Assembly (NCBI RefSeq): GCF_030655615.1
Contig: NZ_JAURVJ010000204.1
Span: 1-64,000, forward strand
Reading direction: 5' to 3'
Source of the DNA: Nocardioides sp.
GTDB lineage: Bacteria; Actinomycetota; Actinomycetes; Propionibacteriales; Nocardioidaceae
DNA length: 64,000 nt
The notes under the pieces are model-generated. The model saw only the letters and a list, made by a program, of their open reading frames with translations. It made no database searches and was not told where the DNA came from. Of the stretch, positions 9,074-17,895 are shown piece after piece (position 1 is the stretch's first letter; every line of letters starts with the position of its first letter). A program made the position numbers and the translations under genes.

Positions 9074-10432
9074 TCAGACCTTGATCTTGTCGCTGAGCCC
9101 GATGGCCAGCACCAGCAGCGGCAGCAGGGCGACGAGCGAGAGCGTCTCGAGGACGTCCCCGAACCGCCCCCGGCGTACGGACGGGCCCGACGGCAGCAGG
9201 GTGAGGGCCAGCAGCGCCGCTCCCCCGCCCGCCAGGACGACGGCCAGGGTCGGCTGCCACGAGGGCCAGCGGTAGAGCACCGCGACCGCCACGGCGACCA
9301 GCCCGATGATGCCCGACCCGAGCCCGACGAGGACCTCGGAGCCGGTGCGGTACTGCCGGGTACGGAGCATGACGACCAGGCAGGCCACCACGGCCATCAG
9401 GGTGCCGTAGATGCCGAGGTCGACCGCGAGCCTGGCGGTGACGACCAGCAGGATGCCGACCGTCGCGGAGATGGCGATGAGGATCTCGTGCGCGACCCGT
9501 GCGTCGGCCGCCACCCGGCCCGGGTCGACGTCGTCGGGGTCGGCGGTGATGTCGGCGGCGGAGTAGAGCTGGTCGACCGTGGTGCTCGTGACACCGAGGG
9601 CGAGCCAGGGGAACACGCTGCCGACCAGCACGACGAAGGCGAGGACGCAGCTGAGCAGGACCTCGGGATCGGCGTCGGTGCCCTCGACGGCCAGGCCGCA
9701 GACGCCCAGCACCGCGCCGACCACGACGGCGGGGATGACCAGCGTGCGTCCGGCGCCGAGCCCGACGAGGCAGACCAGGCCGACGACCGCGAGCGCTGCT
9801 CCGGCCGCGGCCGCGCGGTTGCCGTAGAGGGCCTCTCCGTCGGTGAACATGACGGCCGCGGCGACGGCGTAGCCGCCCGCGATCCAGGCGACGGTGACCG
9901 CAGCCTCGGGCTCCTGCTGGGCGCGCGACAGCACGATGGCACCGGCGGTGAGCGCGAACGCGACCACCGCGGCGGCGTAGGCCGGGAGCGAGGAGCCGGG
10001 CGAGGACTGCACCAGCAGCGCGACGGCGCCGAGCGCCAGCAGCAGGGTCGCGGCGGTCAGCGCCGTGCGCCGACCTGACTCGGGCGCCCAGGGCTTGAGC
10101 TCGTGCTCCACGACGTCGGTCATCGCCTCGACGACGTCGTCGTAGACGGGCGGCACCGGGTCGTCGATGCCCGCGATCACCGTGATCACCGAGCCGTCGT
10201 CGACGCCCTGGAGGGTGAGCCCGGAGTCGCCGGCGAGCCGCCGACCCTCGGAGGTCACCAGCTTGTAGCCGCCGTAGACGGTGGCGGAGTCGAGCAGCCC
10301 GACACTGCGGGCGAGCTCGGGCACCAGCTCGGCGACGGGCACGGCTCCGGGCAGCACCAGGTCGACCCGGCGGGTGCCGGAGGCGACCGTGACGCGTACC
10401 AACCCGGAGGTGCCGACCGGCGCTTGGCTCAT
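9074..10432 (-). CDS. eccD: Type VII secretion integral membrane protein EccD
   Basis: N-terminal ubiquitin-like domain (VRVTVASGTRRVDLVLPGAVPVAELVPELARSVG) plus about 11 hydrophobic segments. Confidence 0.9.
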   Translation of the reverse strand: MSQAPVGTSGLVRVTVASGTRRVDLVLPGAVPVAELVPELARSVGLLDSATVYGGYKLVTSEGRRLAGDSGLTLQGVDDGSVITVIAGIDDPVPPVYDDVVEAMTDVVEHELKPWAPESGRRTALTAATLLLALGAVALLVQSSPGSSLPAYAAAVVAFALTAGAIVLSRAQQEPEAAVTVAWIAGGYAVAAAVMFTDGEALYGNRAAAAGAALAVVGLVCLVGLGAGRTLVIPAVVVGAVLGVCGLAVEGTDADPEVLLSCVLAFVVLVGSVFPWLALGVTSTTVDQLYSAADITADPDDVDPGRVAADARVAHEILIAISATVGILLVVTARLAVDLGIYGTLMAVVACLVVMLRTRQYRTGSEVLVGLGSGIIGLVAVAVAVLYRWPSWQPTLAVVLAGGGAALLALTLLPSGPSVRRGRFGDVLETLSLVALLPLLVLAIGLSDKIKV

Positions 10433-10490
10433 CGTTGCTCCCTCGTCGTGCTCGACCCCTGCGTCATCCGGTGATCATCCTGACACCGGC

Positions 10491-10527
10491 GAAGGGACCG
10501 ACACCGGGTAGGTGTCGGCCCCTTCGA
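10491..10527. terminator. Strong hairpin between the WXG100 gene and eccD
   Basis: CGAAGGGACCGACACC-gggta-GGTGTCGGCCCCTTCG, 16-bp stem with one mismatch. Confidence 0.75.
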
Positions 10528-10555
10528 GGACCCGCGAACGGGCCACGAGACGTGG

Positions 10556-10852
10556 TCAGCCGCCGAACTGGGCGGCGCCCTTGGCGTCGGCCGCCTGGTA
10601 GTCGAGGTTGGACTGCGTCACCGAGGTGTGGGTCTCGTTGAGCAGGTCCTTCATCTCCTGGATGGCGGTGTCCCACTTGCCCTTGGCGACGGTGTAGGAC
10701 TGCTGGGCGTTACCGGCCCAGTCGTTGCGCAGCGGCTGCAGCTCGGACTCGAGCCGGTTGAGCCGGTCGTCGATGTCCTTCACCGTCTGCTGCATGTCGG
10801 CGGCGGCGTGCTCGAGCGCGCTGTGGTTGACGCGGATTCCGTCGAGGTTCAT
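10556..10852 (-). CDS. WXG100 family ESX substrate (EsxA/EsxB-like) with C-terminal YxxxD signal
   Basis: 98 aa, central LRNDWAGNAQQSY (WXG), tail SNLDYQAADAKG (YxxxD/E). Confidence 0.92.
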   Translation of the reverse strand: MNLDGIRVNHSALEHAAADMQQTVKDIDDRLNRLESELQPLRNDWAGNAQQSYTVAKGKWDTAIQEMKDLLNETHTSVTQSNLDYQAADAKGAAQFGG

Positions 10853-10881
10853 CTGTCTGTCTCCTTCGGTCCGTGGGGTGG

Positions 10882-11202
10882 TCAGCCGAGGCGACCGGAC
10901 AGGCGGCCGAAGGTCGCGCTCTGGTCGTCGTCGTTGGAGGTGTTGGTCTGCTCGGTCACCGTGAGGGACTGGGCGAACTCGTCGAGGGCCCCGACGATGG
11001 TGTTCTGCTTCTCGGTCCAGGCCTGGTGGAGGACGAAGAACGCGGAGGCGCCCTGTCCTCCCCACTTGCCCTGGACGGCCGAGATCTGGTCGGTGAGACG
11101 CGAGCTGATCGTGGTGAAGTCAGCACGGGCGTCCGAGACCAGGCCGGCGGCGCGGGTCAGAGTGCCTTCGCCTTGGCCGTACTCTGCAGCGGCGTTCGAC
11201 AT
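10882..11202 (-). CDS. WXG100 family protein, partner of the preceding gene
   Basis: 106 aa helical protein with GKWGGQGASAF (WXG); tandem with the other WXG100 gene. Confidence 0.9.
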   Translation of the reverse strand: MSNAAAEYGQGEGTLTRAAGLVSDARADFTTISSRLTDQISAVQGKWGGQGASAFFVLHQAWTEKQNTIVGALDEFAQSLTVTEQTNTSNDDDQSATFGRLSGRLG

Positions 11203-11331
11203 GTCGCCTTCTCCTTAGACTGGGCGGCTGCTCGCCGCTCCATGAGTGGGTGATGGGATCGGGTTCTCCTACTCCGCTCACGTCAGGAGCGGGACGTCGA
11301 GGTTGTTACCCGACCCAAAAAGCCGCAAACC

Positions 11332-12723
11332 TCAGCCTGTCAATTCCCACAGGAGACGGAAGATCCCGGCCGCCACGACGACCGAGCCCATGGCGAGAGC
11401 ACCGCACACGCTCTCGGCGATCTCGGCACGGCGCGACCACCACGCCGAGCGCCACCCGCGGCCGAGGGCCACCGCGACCAGCACGAGCAGGGCGCCGAGG
11501 CCGATGGAGAGCGACGAGACGGCGGTCGCCCACCCGGTGTCGCCGGTGACGACCCAGCCGACGAGGAGGGTGAGCCAGCACGCGAGCCCGGCGGCGCGCA
11601 GGAGCGCCCGAGCGGCGGCGTGGCGATAGCTGCGGGCGGCCAGCAGCAGGGCGGCGCCGGCCAGGCCCACCTCGAGCCGGGCGCCGAGGACGTCGACCCA
11701 CACCGAGGTCTCGCGCAGGAGCATCACGGCCGACACGGTGGCGACGACGAGGATGGCGACGCAGGCCGCGGTGACGGTGCGGCTGCCCCGGGCCGCGACG
11801 TCGGCGACGGCCCCGCGCGGCACCAGGATCCGGCCGCGACGACCCGTGGGACGGTCCCGCGCCGACCAGGCGGTCACGGCCAGTCGTTCGACGTCGAGGA
11901 GGTACTGGTCGGGCACGTCGACGGCCAGCACCGGCACGAACCGCGAGGCCAGCATCGCCACCACCAGCGCGACCGCCCAGACGACCTGGGCGTCGACGTC
12001 GGCGAGCGCGGCCAGGGTCGTGCCGACGAACACCGAGACCCCCGCGATCATCCAGACACGCAGGCCCTCCTCGCCGGGCTGGTCGAGGGCGCGGGCCACG
12101 GCCGCGGTCACGGCGGCGGCGAGGCACGCCACGCCGAGGATGGTCGGGAAGCGCTCGGGTGCGGGGTCCCACGCGACGACGTAGGCCGCCGCGCCGGCGT
12201 ACGCCGGGACGGCCAGCACGCGGTGCCGCGCCAGCGGGCCGACCGGCAGGACCCCGACCACGGCCACCGCGACGAGCACCGCGACCGCCACGTCGCGCAG
12301 GTCGGACGACTCGGGCAGGCCCGACGCGAGCCAGCCGGCGAGCACCGCCGCGACGACCGCGACGAGGCACCACAGGGTCGAGAGCGCCCCGGGCTCGAGG
12401 CGGCGGGTGGGCCGCTCGGCGCGCCGGACCCGGCGAGGGGCGGCTGGGCCGTGACCGGCGCCAGGACCGGCCGGGCCACCCGGCACGGTCGCCACCAGCA
12501 CCGTGCCCGTGACCACGCCCGAGTCGGCCAGCGAGGCCTCCATCGGCAGCGCCTGGCCCAGGCGTGTGTAGAGCGACGGCACCGAGGGGAGGTTGGCCTG
12601 ACGTGAGTACTCCCTGGCCACGTCGGCACCCGAGGCCGCGGCCGGCACGTGCAGGTCGAGCACCCCGACCGGGCCGTGGACGCTCACGGACACCACGTCG
12701 CCGGCACGCGTCGTACCGCTCAC
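11332..12723 (-). CDS. Second EccD-like integral membrane protein with ubiquitin-like N-terminus
   Basis: VVSVSVHGPVGVLDLHVPAAASGADVAREYSRQANLP... followed by about 10-11 TM segments; GTG start 12723. Confidence 0.75.
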   Translation of the reverse strand: MSGTTRAGDVVSVSVHGPVGVLDLHVPAAASGADVAREYSRQANLPSVPSLYTRLGQALPMEASLADSGVVTGTVLVATVPGGPAGPGAGHGPAAPRRVRRAERPTRRLEPGALSTLWCLVAVVAAVLAGWLASGLPESSDLRDVAVAVLVAVAVVGVLPVGPLARHRVLAVPAYAGAAAYVVAWDPAPERFPTILGVACLAAAVTAAVARALDQPGEEGLRVWMIAGVSVFVGTTLAALADVDAQVVWAVALVVAMLASRFVPVLAVDVPDQYLLDVERLAVTAWSARDRPTGRRGRILVPRGAVADVAARGSRTVTAACVAILVVATVSAVMLLRETSVWVDVLGARLEVGLAGAALLLAARSYRHAAARALLRAAGLACWLTLLVGWVVTGDTGWATAVSSLSIGLGALLVLVAVALGRGWRSAWWSRRAEIAESVCGALAMGSVVVAAGIFRLLWELTG

Positions 12724-12862
12724 CGGACCTCCCGTGGCCTGAGGGCTGCGGGGCGGGGCGGCCCCTGGGCGGGCACAGTACCCGCCTGACCGCGTCTCTA
12801 TCATCGGTGAGCCGCGGCGACCGGCCGCGAGCAGATCAGCACGGCGACGGTGGGCGGACCCA

Positions 12863-15800
12863 GTGAGCATCATGTCGAGCGCGACGGGCGCGGCGGCGGC
12901 GAGCGGCGCGCAGCCGACGATCCGCGGCGGACGGGTCGAGCAGCCCGAGATGCCGAGCGGCCAGCTCGTGCTCCAGCCCCCGCCGCAGATCCAGCCCAGC
13001 GAGGGCGCCGCCGGGATCGCGATGAACGCGATCCCGATGCTGGGCAGCCTCGGGTCGATCGTGCTGGTCGCGACGATCAGCCGGGGCGGCGGCGCGGGCG
13101 GCGGGTCCGGCAGCAGCCGGAGCTTCCTCGCGGCCGGCATGTTCCTCTTCGCCACGCTCGGCTTCATCATCGTGCAGATCGACCGGCAGCGTAAGCAGCG
13201 CAGCCAGCAGGTCACCGGCTCGCGCACGGAGTACCTCCGCTACCTGTCCAGCGTGCGCAAGGTCGCCCGCGAGGCGGCCGCCCAGCAGCGCCGCGCCCTC
13301 ACCTGGCACCACCCCGACCCGTCGGCGCTGCCCTCGCTCGCCGAGGAGCGGACGCGGGTCTGGGAGCACCACACGACCGACGCCCGGTTCCTCCAGGTGC
13401 GCTACGGGCTCTGCTCCCAGCCGCTCGCCCTCGAGCTGGTGCCTCCCGAGAGCGCGCCCATCGACGACGTCGACCCGGCGGCCGCCTCCGCGCTGCACCG
13501 GCTCCTCGTGGTGCACCGCACCCAGCCCGACCTGCCGGCGTCCATCGACCTGCGCGCCTTCGACCGGATCGAGGTCTGCGGCGAGGAGGAGCAGGCGCGG
13601 GCCCTGGCCCGGGCCATCATCTGCTCGGCCACGGCGTTCCAGTCTCCCGACAACCTGGTGCTCGCGGTGCTGTCGTCCGACGAGCACCTCGCCCACTGGG
13701 ACTGGGTCAAGTGGCTGCCGCACGCCCTGAGCCAGGAGCAGACCGACGCGGTCGGGCCGATGCGGATGGTCACCACGTCCCTGAGCGACCTCGCGGCCCT
13801 GCTGCCGCCCGACCTCAGCGACCGGCCGCGCTTCGGCGCGGACGAGCGCCCGGCCTCGCCGCACATCCTGCTGGTCACCGACGGGGTCGAGCTGCCGCCG
13901 GGCAACCACGTCGTACCCCCGGACGGGCTGCACGGGGTCACCCTGCTCGACCTGCCGACGCGGTGGATGGAGCTCGAGGACGCCACCCGGCTCCGGCTCC
14001 AGCTGCACGGCGAGGCCGACGCCTCCGGGTTCGTCCCGGTCGAGGCGATCCGGCTGCGCGAGGACCCGATCCGGGCCAAGGCCGACCAGTGCGACGCCGC
14101 GACCGCCGAGGCGTTCGCGCGGCGGCTCACCCCGCTCTACAACGTGACCGTCGCCGGACCCGCCGACTCCGGCACCCCCGGCGAGATCACCGGCCCGTCC
14201 GACTTCATGGACCTGCTCGGCCTGGGCGAAGTCCGCACGTTCGACCCCCACACGGCCTGGCGCCCGCGCCCGGCGCGCGACCGGCTCCGGGTGCCGATCG
14301 GGCTGGGCGAGAGCGGCGGCATGGTCCACCTCGACATCAAGGAGTCCGCCCAGCAGGGCATGGGCCCGCACGGCCTGGTGATCGGCGCGACCGGCTCCGG
14401 CAAGTCGGAGTTCCTCCGGACCCTGGTGCTCGGCCTGGCGATGACCCACTCCCCCGAGCAGCTCAACATGGTGCTCGTCGACTTCAAGGGCGGCGCGACC
14501 TTCGCCGGGATGTCGGAGATGCCGCACGTCTCGGCCGTCATCACCAACCTCGCCAACGAGCTCACCCTCGTCGACCGCATGCAGGACGCCCTGTCGGGCG
14601 AGATGGTCCGCCGCCAGGAGCTGCTCCGCGAGGCCGGCAACTTCGCCTCGATCCGCGACTACGAGAAGGCCCGGGCCGCGGGCGAGGACCTCGCACCGCT
14701 CCCGTCGCTCTTCATCGTCGTCGACGAGTTCTCCGAGATGCTGTCGGCCAAGCCCGAGTTCATCGACCTGTTCGTCGCGATCGGCCGGCTCGGCCGCTCG
14801 CTGGGCCTGCACCTGCTGCTCGCCTCGCAGCGGCTCGAGGAGGGCCGGCTCCGCGGGCTGGAGTCCCACCTGTCCTACCGGATCGGGCTGCGGACCTTCA
14901 GCGCCCAGGAGTCGCGGGCCGTGCTCGGCGTGCCCGACGCCTACGAGCTCCCCGCCGTGCCCGGGCTCGGCTACCTCAAGCCCGACCCGACGACGATGAC
15001 GCGCTTCAAGGCCGCCTACGTCTCGGGTCCGCCGGCCACCGGCCGCCGCCAGGTGCCCCGCGACGAGGGCGGCCACGTCCGCGGCATCCTGCCGTTCACC
15101 ATCTCCGAGGTGCTCTCGCTGGAGACCGAGCCCGAGCCCGTCGAGGTGGCGGCCCCGACGCCGACCGAGTCGCAGGAGTCGCTGCTCGACGTCGCGGTCG
15201 ACCACATGGAGGGCCAGGGCGCGACGGCGCACGCCGTGTGGCTGCCGCCGCTCGACCAGCCCGACACCATCGACCAGCTGATGGGCGACCTCACCGAGGA
15301 CCCCACCCTCGGCCTCGTCTCCCCGCAGTGGCGGGCCCTCGGCGGCCTCGTGGTGCCGGTCGGCACCGTCGACCGGCCGCGCGAGCAGCGCCGCGACACC
15401 CTCACGCTCAACCTCAGCGGCGCGGCGGGCCACGTCGCGATCGTCGGCGGCCCGCGCAGCGGCAAGAGCACGATGCTGCGCTCGCTGGTCGTGAGCATGT
15501 CGCTCACCACGACCCCGCTGGAGTCGCAGTTCTTCGTGCTCGACTTCGGCGGCGGCACCTTCGCGCCCCTGGCGTCGCTGCCCCACGTCGCCGGCGTGGG
15601 GACGCGCAGCGAGCCCGACGTCGTACGCCGGATCGCGGCCGAGGTGCAGGGCGTCGTCGACCGGCGCGAGGCCTACTTCCGCGCCAACGGCATCGACTCG
15701 ATCGAGACCTACCGCAGCCGCCGGGCCCAGGGCCGGGCCGACGACGGCTACGGCGACGTCTTCCTCGTCGTCGACGGCTGGAGCACGCTGCGCTCCGACT

Positions 15801-16933
15801 TCGACGACCTCGAGATGTCGCTGCAGGTGCTGGCCTCGCGCGGCCTGACCTTCGGCCTGCACATCCTCACCGGCGCGGCGCGGTGGAACGACTTCAGGGC
15901 CGCCATGCGCGACCTGCTCGGCACCCGGCTCGAGCTCAAGCTCGGTGACTCGATGGACTCCGAGATCGACCGCAAGGTCGCAGCACTGGTCCCCACCGGC
16001 CGCCCGGGACGCGGGCTGGTGCCCGGCAAGCTCCACTTCCTCGGCGCGCTGCCGCGCATCGACGGCGAGGCCAGCGCCGAGACCCTCGGCGACGGCGTCG
16101 AGGCCCTCATCGCCCGCGTCACCGCCGCGTGGACGGGCCCGACCGGACCCAAGCTGCGGCTCCTGCCCGACCACATCGAGCTCGACCGCATCCTCGAGAT
16201 GGCCGGGGTCACCGACGACGCCGACAGCCCGGCCGCCCGGCGGCTCCACGTCGGCATCAACGAGAAGGAGCTCGCCCCCGTCTCCCTCGACCCCGACACC
16301 CAGCCGCACCTGCTGCTGCTGGGCGACGGCGGCTCGGGCAAGAGCGCGTTCCTGCGGGCGCACTGCCACGAGGTGATGCGTACCCGGACGCCCAAGGAGG
16401 CCCAGCTCGTCGTCGTCGACTACCGGCGCTCGCTGCTGGGCGAGGTCCCGGAGGACTACCTCCTCAACTACCTCACCTCCGCCACCCAGGCGCAGCCGGC
16501 GATCAAGGACCTCGCTGCCTACCTCGAGAGCCGCATCCCCGGCCCCGACGTCACCCCCGAGCAGCTGCGCAACCGGTCCTGGTGGACCGGGGCCGAGGTG
16601 TTCGTGGTCGTCGACGACTACGACCTGGTGGCCACCCAGCAGAACTCCCCCGTCGCCCTGCTCCAGCCGCTGCTCGCCCAGGCCCGCGACGTCGGCCTCC
16701 ACGTGATGGTGGCGCGCCGCTCCGGCGGCGCGTCGCGCGCGCTCTACGAGCCGGTCATCCAGTCGATCCGCGACCTGGCCATGCCGCAGCTGATGCTCTC
16801 GGGCTCCCCCGACGAGGGCCCCCTCCTCGGCAACCTCCGCCCCACCCCGATGCCCCCCGGCCGCGGCCGCCTCATCACCCGCGAGCGCGGCGTCGAGGTC
16901 GTCCAGACCGCCTGGCAGGACCCCTCCCTCTAG
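12863..16933 (+). CDS. eccC: Type VII secretion ATPase EccC, EccCa/EccCb fused, three FtsK/SpoIIIE domains
   Basis: Two N-terminal TMs and three Walker A motifs: GATGSGKSEFLRTL, GGPRSGKSTMLRSL, GDGGSGKSAFLRA. Confidence 0.96.
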   Translation: MSIMSSATGAAAASGAQPTIRGGRVEQPEMPSGQLVLQPPPQIQPSEGAAGIAMNAIPMLGSLGSIVLVATISRGGGAGGGSGSSRSFLAAGMFLFATLGFIIVQIDRQRKQRSQQVTGSRTEYLRYLSSVRKVAREAAAQQRRALTWHHPDPSALPSLAEERTRVWEHHTTDARFLQVRYGLCSQPLALELVPPESAPIDDVDPAAASALHRLLVVHRTQPDLPASIDLRAFDRIEVCGEEEQARALARAIICSATAFQSPDNLVLAVLSSDEHLAHWDWVKWLPHALSQEQTDAVGPMRMVTTSLSDLAALLPPDLSDRPRFGADERPASPHILLVTDGVELPPGNHVVPPDGLHGVTLLDLPTRWMELEDATRLRLQLHGEADASGFVPVEAIRLREDPIRAKADQCDAATAEAFARRLTPLYNVTVAGPADSGTPGEITGPSDFMDLLGLGEVRTFDPHTAWRPRPARDRLRVPIGLGESGGMVHLDIKESAQQGMGPHGLVIGATGSGKSEFLRTLVLGLAMTHSPEQLNMVLVDFKGGATFAGMSEMPHVSAVITNLANELTLVDRMQDALSGEMVRRQELLREAGNFASIRDYEKARAAGEDLAPLPSLFIVVDEFSEMLSAKPEFIDLFVAIGRLGRSLGLHLLLASQRLEEGRLRGLESHLSYRIGLRTFSAQESRAVLGVPDAYELPAVPGLGYLKPDPTTMTRFKAAYVSGPPATGRRQVPRDEGGHVRGILPFTISEVLSLETEPEPVEVAAPTPTESQESLLDVAVDHMEGQGATAHAVWLPPLDQPDTIDQLMGDLTEDPTLGLVSPQWRALGGLVVPVGTVDRPREQRRDTLTLNLSGAAGHVAIVGGPRSGKSTMLRSLVVSMSLTTTPLESQFFVLDFGGGTFAPLASLPHVAGVGTRSEPDVVRRIAAEVQGVVDRREAYFRANGIDSIETYRSRRAQGRADDGYGDVFLVVDGWSTLRSDFDDLEMSLQVLASRGLTFGLHILTGAARWNDFRAAMRDLLGTRLELKLGDSMDSEIDRKVAALVPTGRPGRGLVPGKLHFLGALPRIDGEASAETLGDGVEALIARVTAAWTGPTGPKLRLLPDHIELDRILEMAGVTDDADSPAARRLHVGINEKELAPVSLDPDTQPHLLLLGDGGSGKSAFLRAHCHEVMRTRTPKEAQLVVVDYRRSLLGEVPEDYLLNYLTSATQAQPAIKDLAAYLESRIPGPDVTPEQLRNRSWWTGAEVFVVVDDYDLVATQQNSPVALLQPLLAQARDVGLHVMVARRSGGASRALYEPVIQSIRDLAMPQLMLSGSPDEGPLLGNLRPTPMPPGRGRLITRERGVEVVQTAWQDPSL

Positions 16934-16965
16934 GGGTCTCGAGACGGCCGCGGGCGGCCTAGAGG
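16927..16965 (+). terminator. Hairpin overlapping the eccC stop codon
   Basis: CCTCTAGG ... CCTAGAGG enclosing GTCTCGAGAC and GGCCG/CGGCC. Confidence 0.5.
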
Positions 16966-17054
16966 ACCACCGTGGGGGCGGCGGCGCCCGGGCACAGGCG
17001 CCCCACCACACTCAGAGCCCGCGGCGCGCGGCGGTCGGTCCGCGACCAACGTGG

Positions 17055-17519
17055 TTAGTGCAGGTGTGCGCCGGGGCCGGTGACCTTGAGGTGCGGGAGG
17101 TCGGCGAGGTTGTAGTGGATCTCGTGGGTACGCCGGTAGCCGGTGTGGGTGACCCGCCAGCCGTCCGGCGTACGGACGTAGCGGTCCTCGTAGAACGACG
17201 CGCCCTCGAGCATGAACTGGAAGGCCTCGACGACCACGCGGTCCTGGAGGTACCAGTGGCCGACGGCGGTGTCGCCGTCGACGGTGATCTCGGGGTGGTG
17301 GACCTGGTGGAGGGTGAGCAGGCCCTCGCCGAGGTTCTGGCGCATGTAGTCGACCAGCGCGGCCCGGTCGGCGAAGACGAGGCCGTTGTAGTCGCCGGTG
17401 GCCTCGGGGACGAAGCAGTCGGCGAAGGAGTCCCAGTCCTTGGAGTCCAGCGAGCGCAGGTAGCGGTACTTGAGCTGGCTGATGTCGTGGACGGCGATCA
17501 GGTCATCGAGGGTGGTCAC
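17055..17519 (-). CDS. Nuclear transport factor 2 / SnoaL-like protein
   Basis: VTTLDDLIAVHDISQLKYRYLRSLDSKDWDSFADCFVPEATGDYNG...GHWYLQDRVVVEAFQF. Confidence 0.8.
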   Translation of the reverse strand: MTTLDDLIAVHDISQLKYRYLRSLDSKDWDSFADCFVPEATGDYNGLVFADRAALVDYMRQNLGEGLLTLHQVHHPEITVDGDTAVGHWYLQDRVVVEAFQFMLEGASFYEDRYVRTPDGWRVTHTGYRRTHEIHYNLADLPHLKVTGPGAHLH

Positions 17520-17610
17520 GGCAGCAACGTAAGGCAGATCACCTGCACATGAGACGTGGATGTAACCCGTGGTCAACCTTCGCGAGAAGTTGGAACCGCA
17601 CTCTTGGCTC

Positions 17611-17787
17611 ATGACTGAGAACGAGAAGCAGGAGGCCGCCACGCTCGATCAGCGTCGCGCCGCCCGCGTTGCCCTCAAGACCCGCCACTCCCAGAGCGTG
17701 GTCCGCCTCATGGACGAGCGGACCGACCTCCGCGGTGTCCATGCCCTTGCCGACTTCGTCGACGAGTCCGTCCGCTGGACCGCCTGA
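17611..17787 (+). CDS. Small (58 aa) hypothetical protein
   Basis: ATG at 17611: MTENEKQEAATLDQRRAARVALKTRHSQSVVRLMDERTDLRGVHALADFVDESVRWTA; followed by a strong hairpin. Confidence 0.5.
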   Translation: MTENEKQEAATLDQRRAARVALKTRHSQSVVRLMDERTDLRGVHALADFVDESVRWTA

Positions 17788-17834
17788 CCCTCCCCCGACG
17801 ACCAGACCCCGACCAGACCACCCTCCCCCCGCAG

Positions 17835-17867
17835 CGAGGCCACGCCGTCACGCACGGCGTGGCCTCG
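17835..17867. terminator. Perfect 14-bp stem bidirectional terminator between convergent genes
   Basis: CGAGGCCACGCCGT-CACGC-ACGGCGTGGCCTCG. Confidence 0.85.
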
Positions 17868-17895
17868 GTGTCTGCTGAGACCGTCGTGCTGACGC

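Noticed and set aside
12836-17011. 1391-aa uninterrupted minus-strand ORF opposite eccC
   Set aside because: Low-complexity Arg/Gly/Glu/Val-rich translation without domain motifs; high-GC codon bias depletes antisense stops; eccC on + has clear triple Walker motifs.
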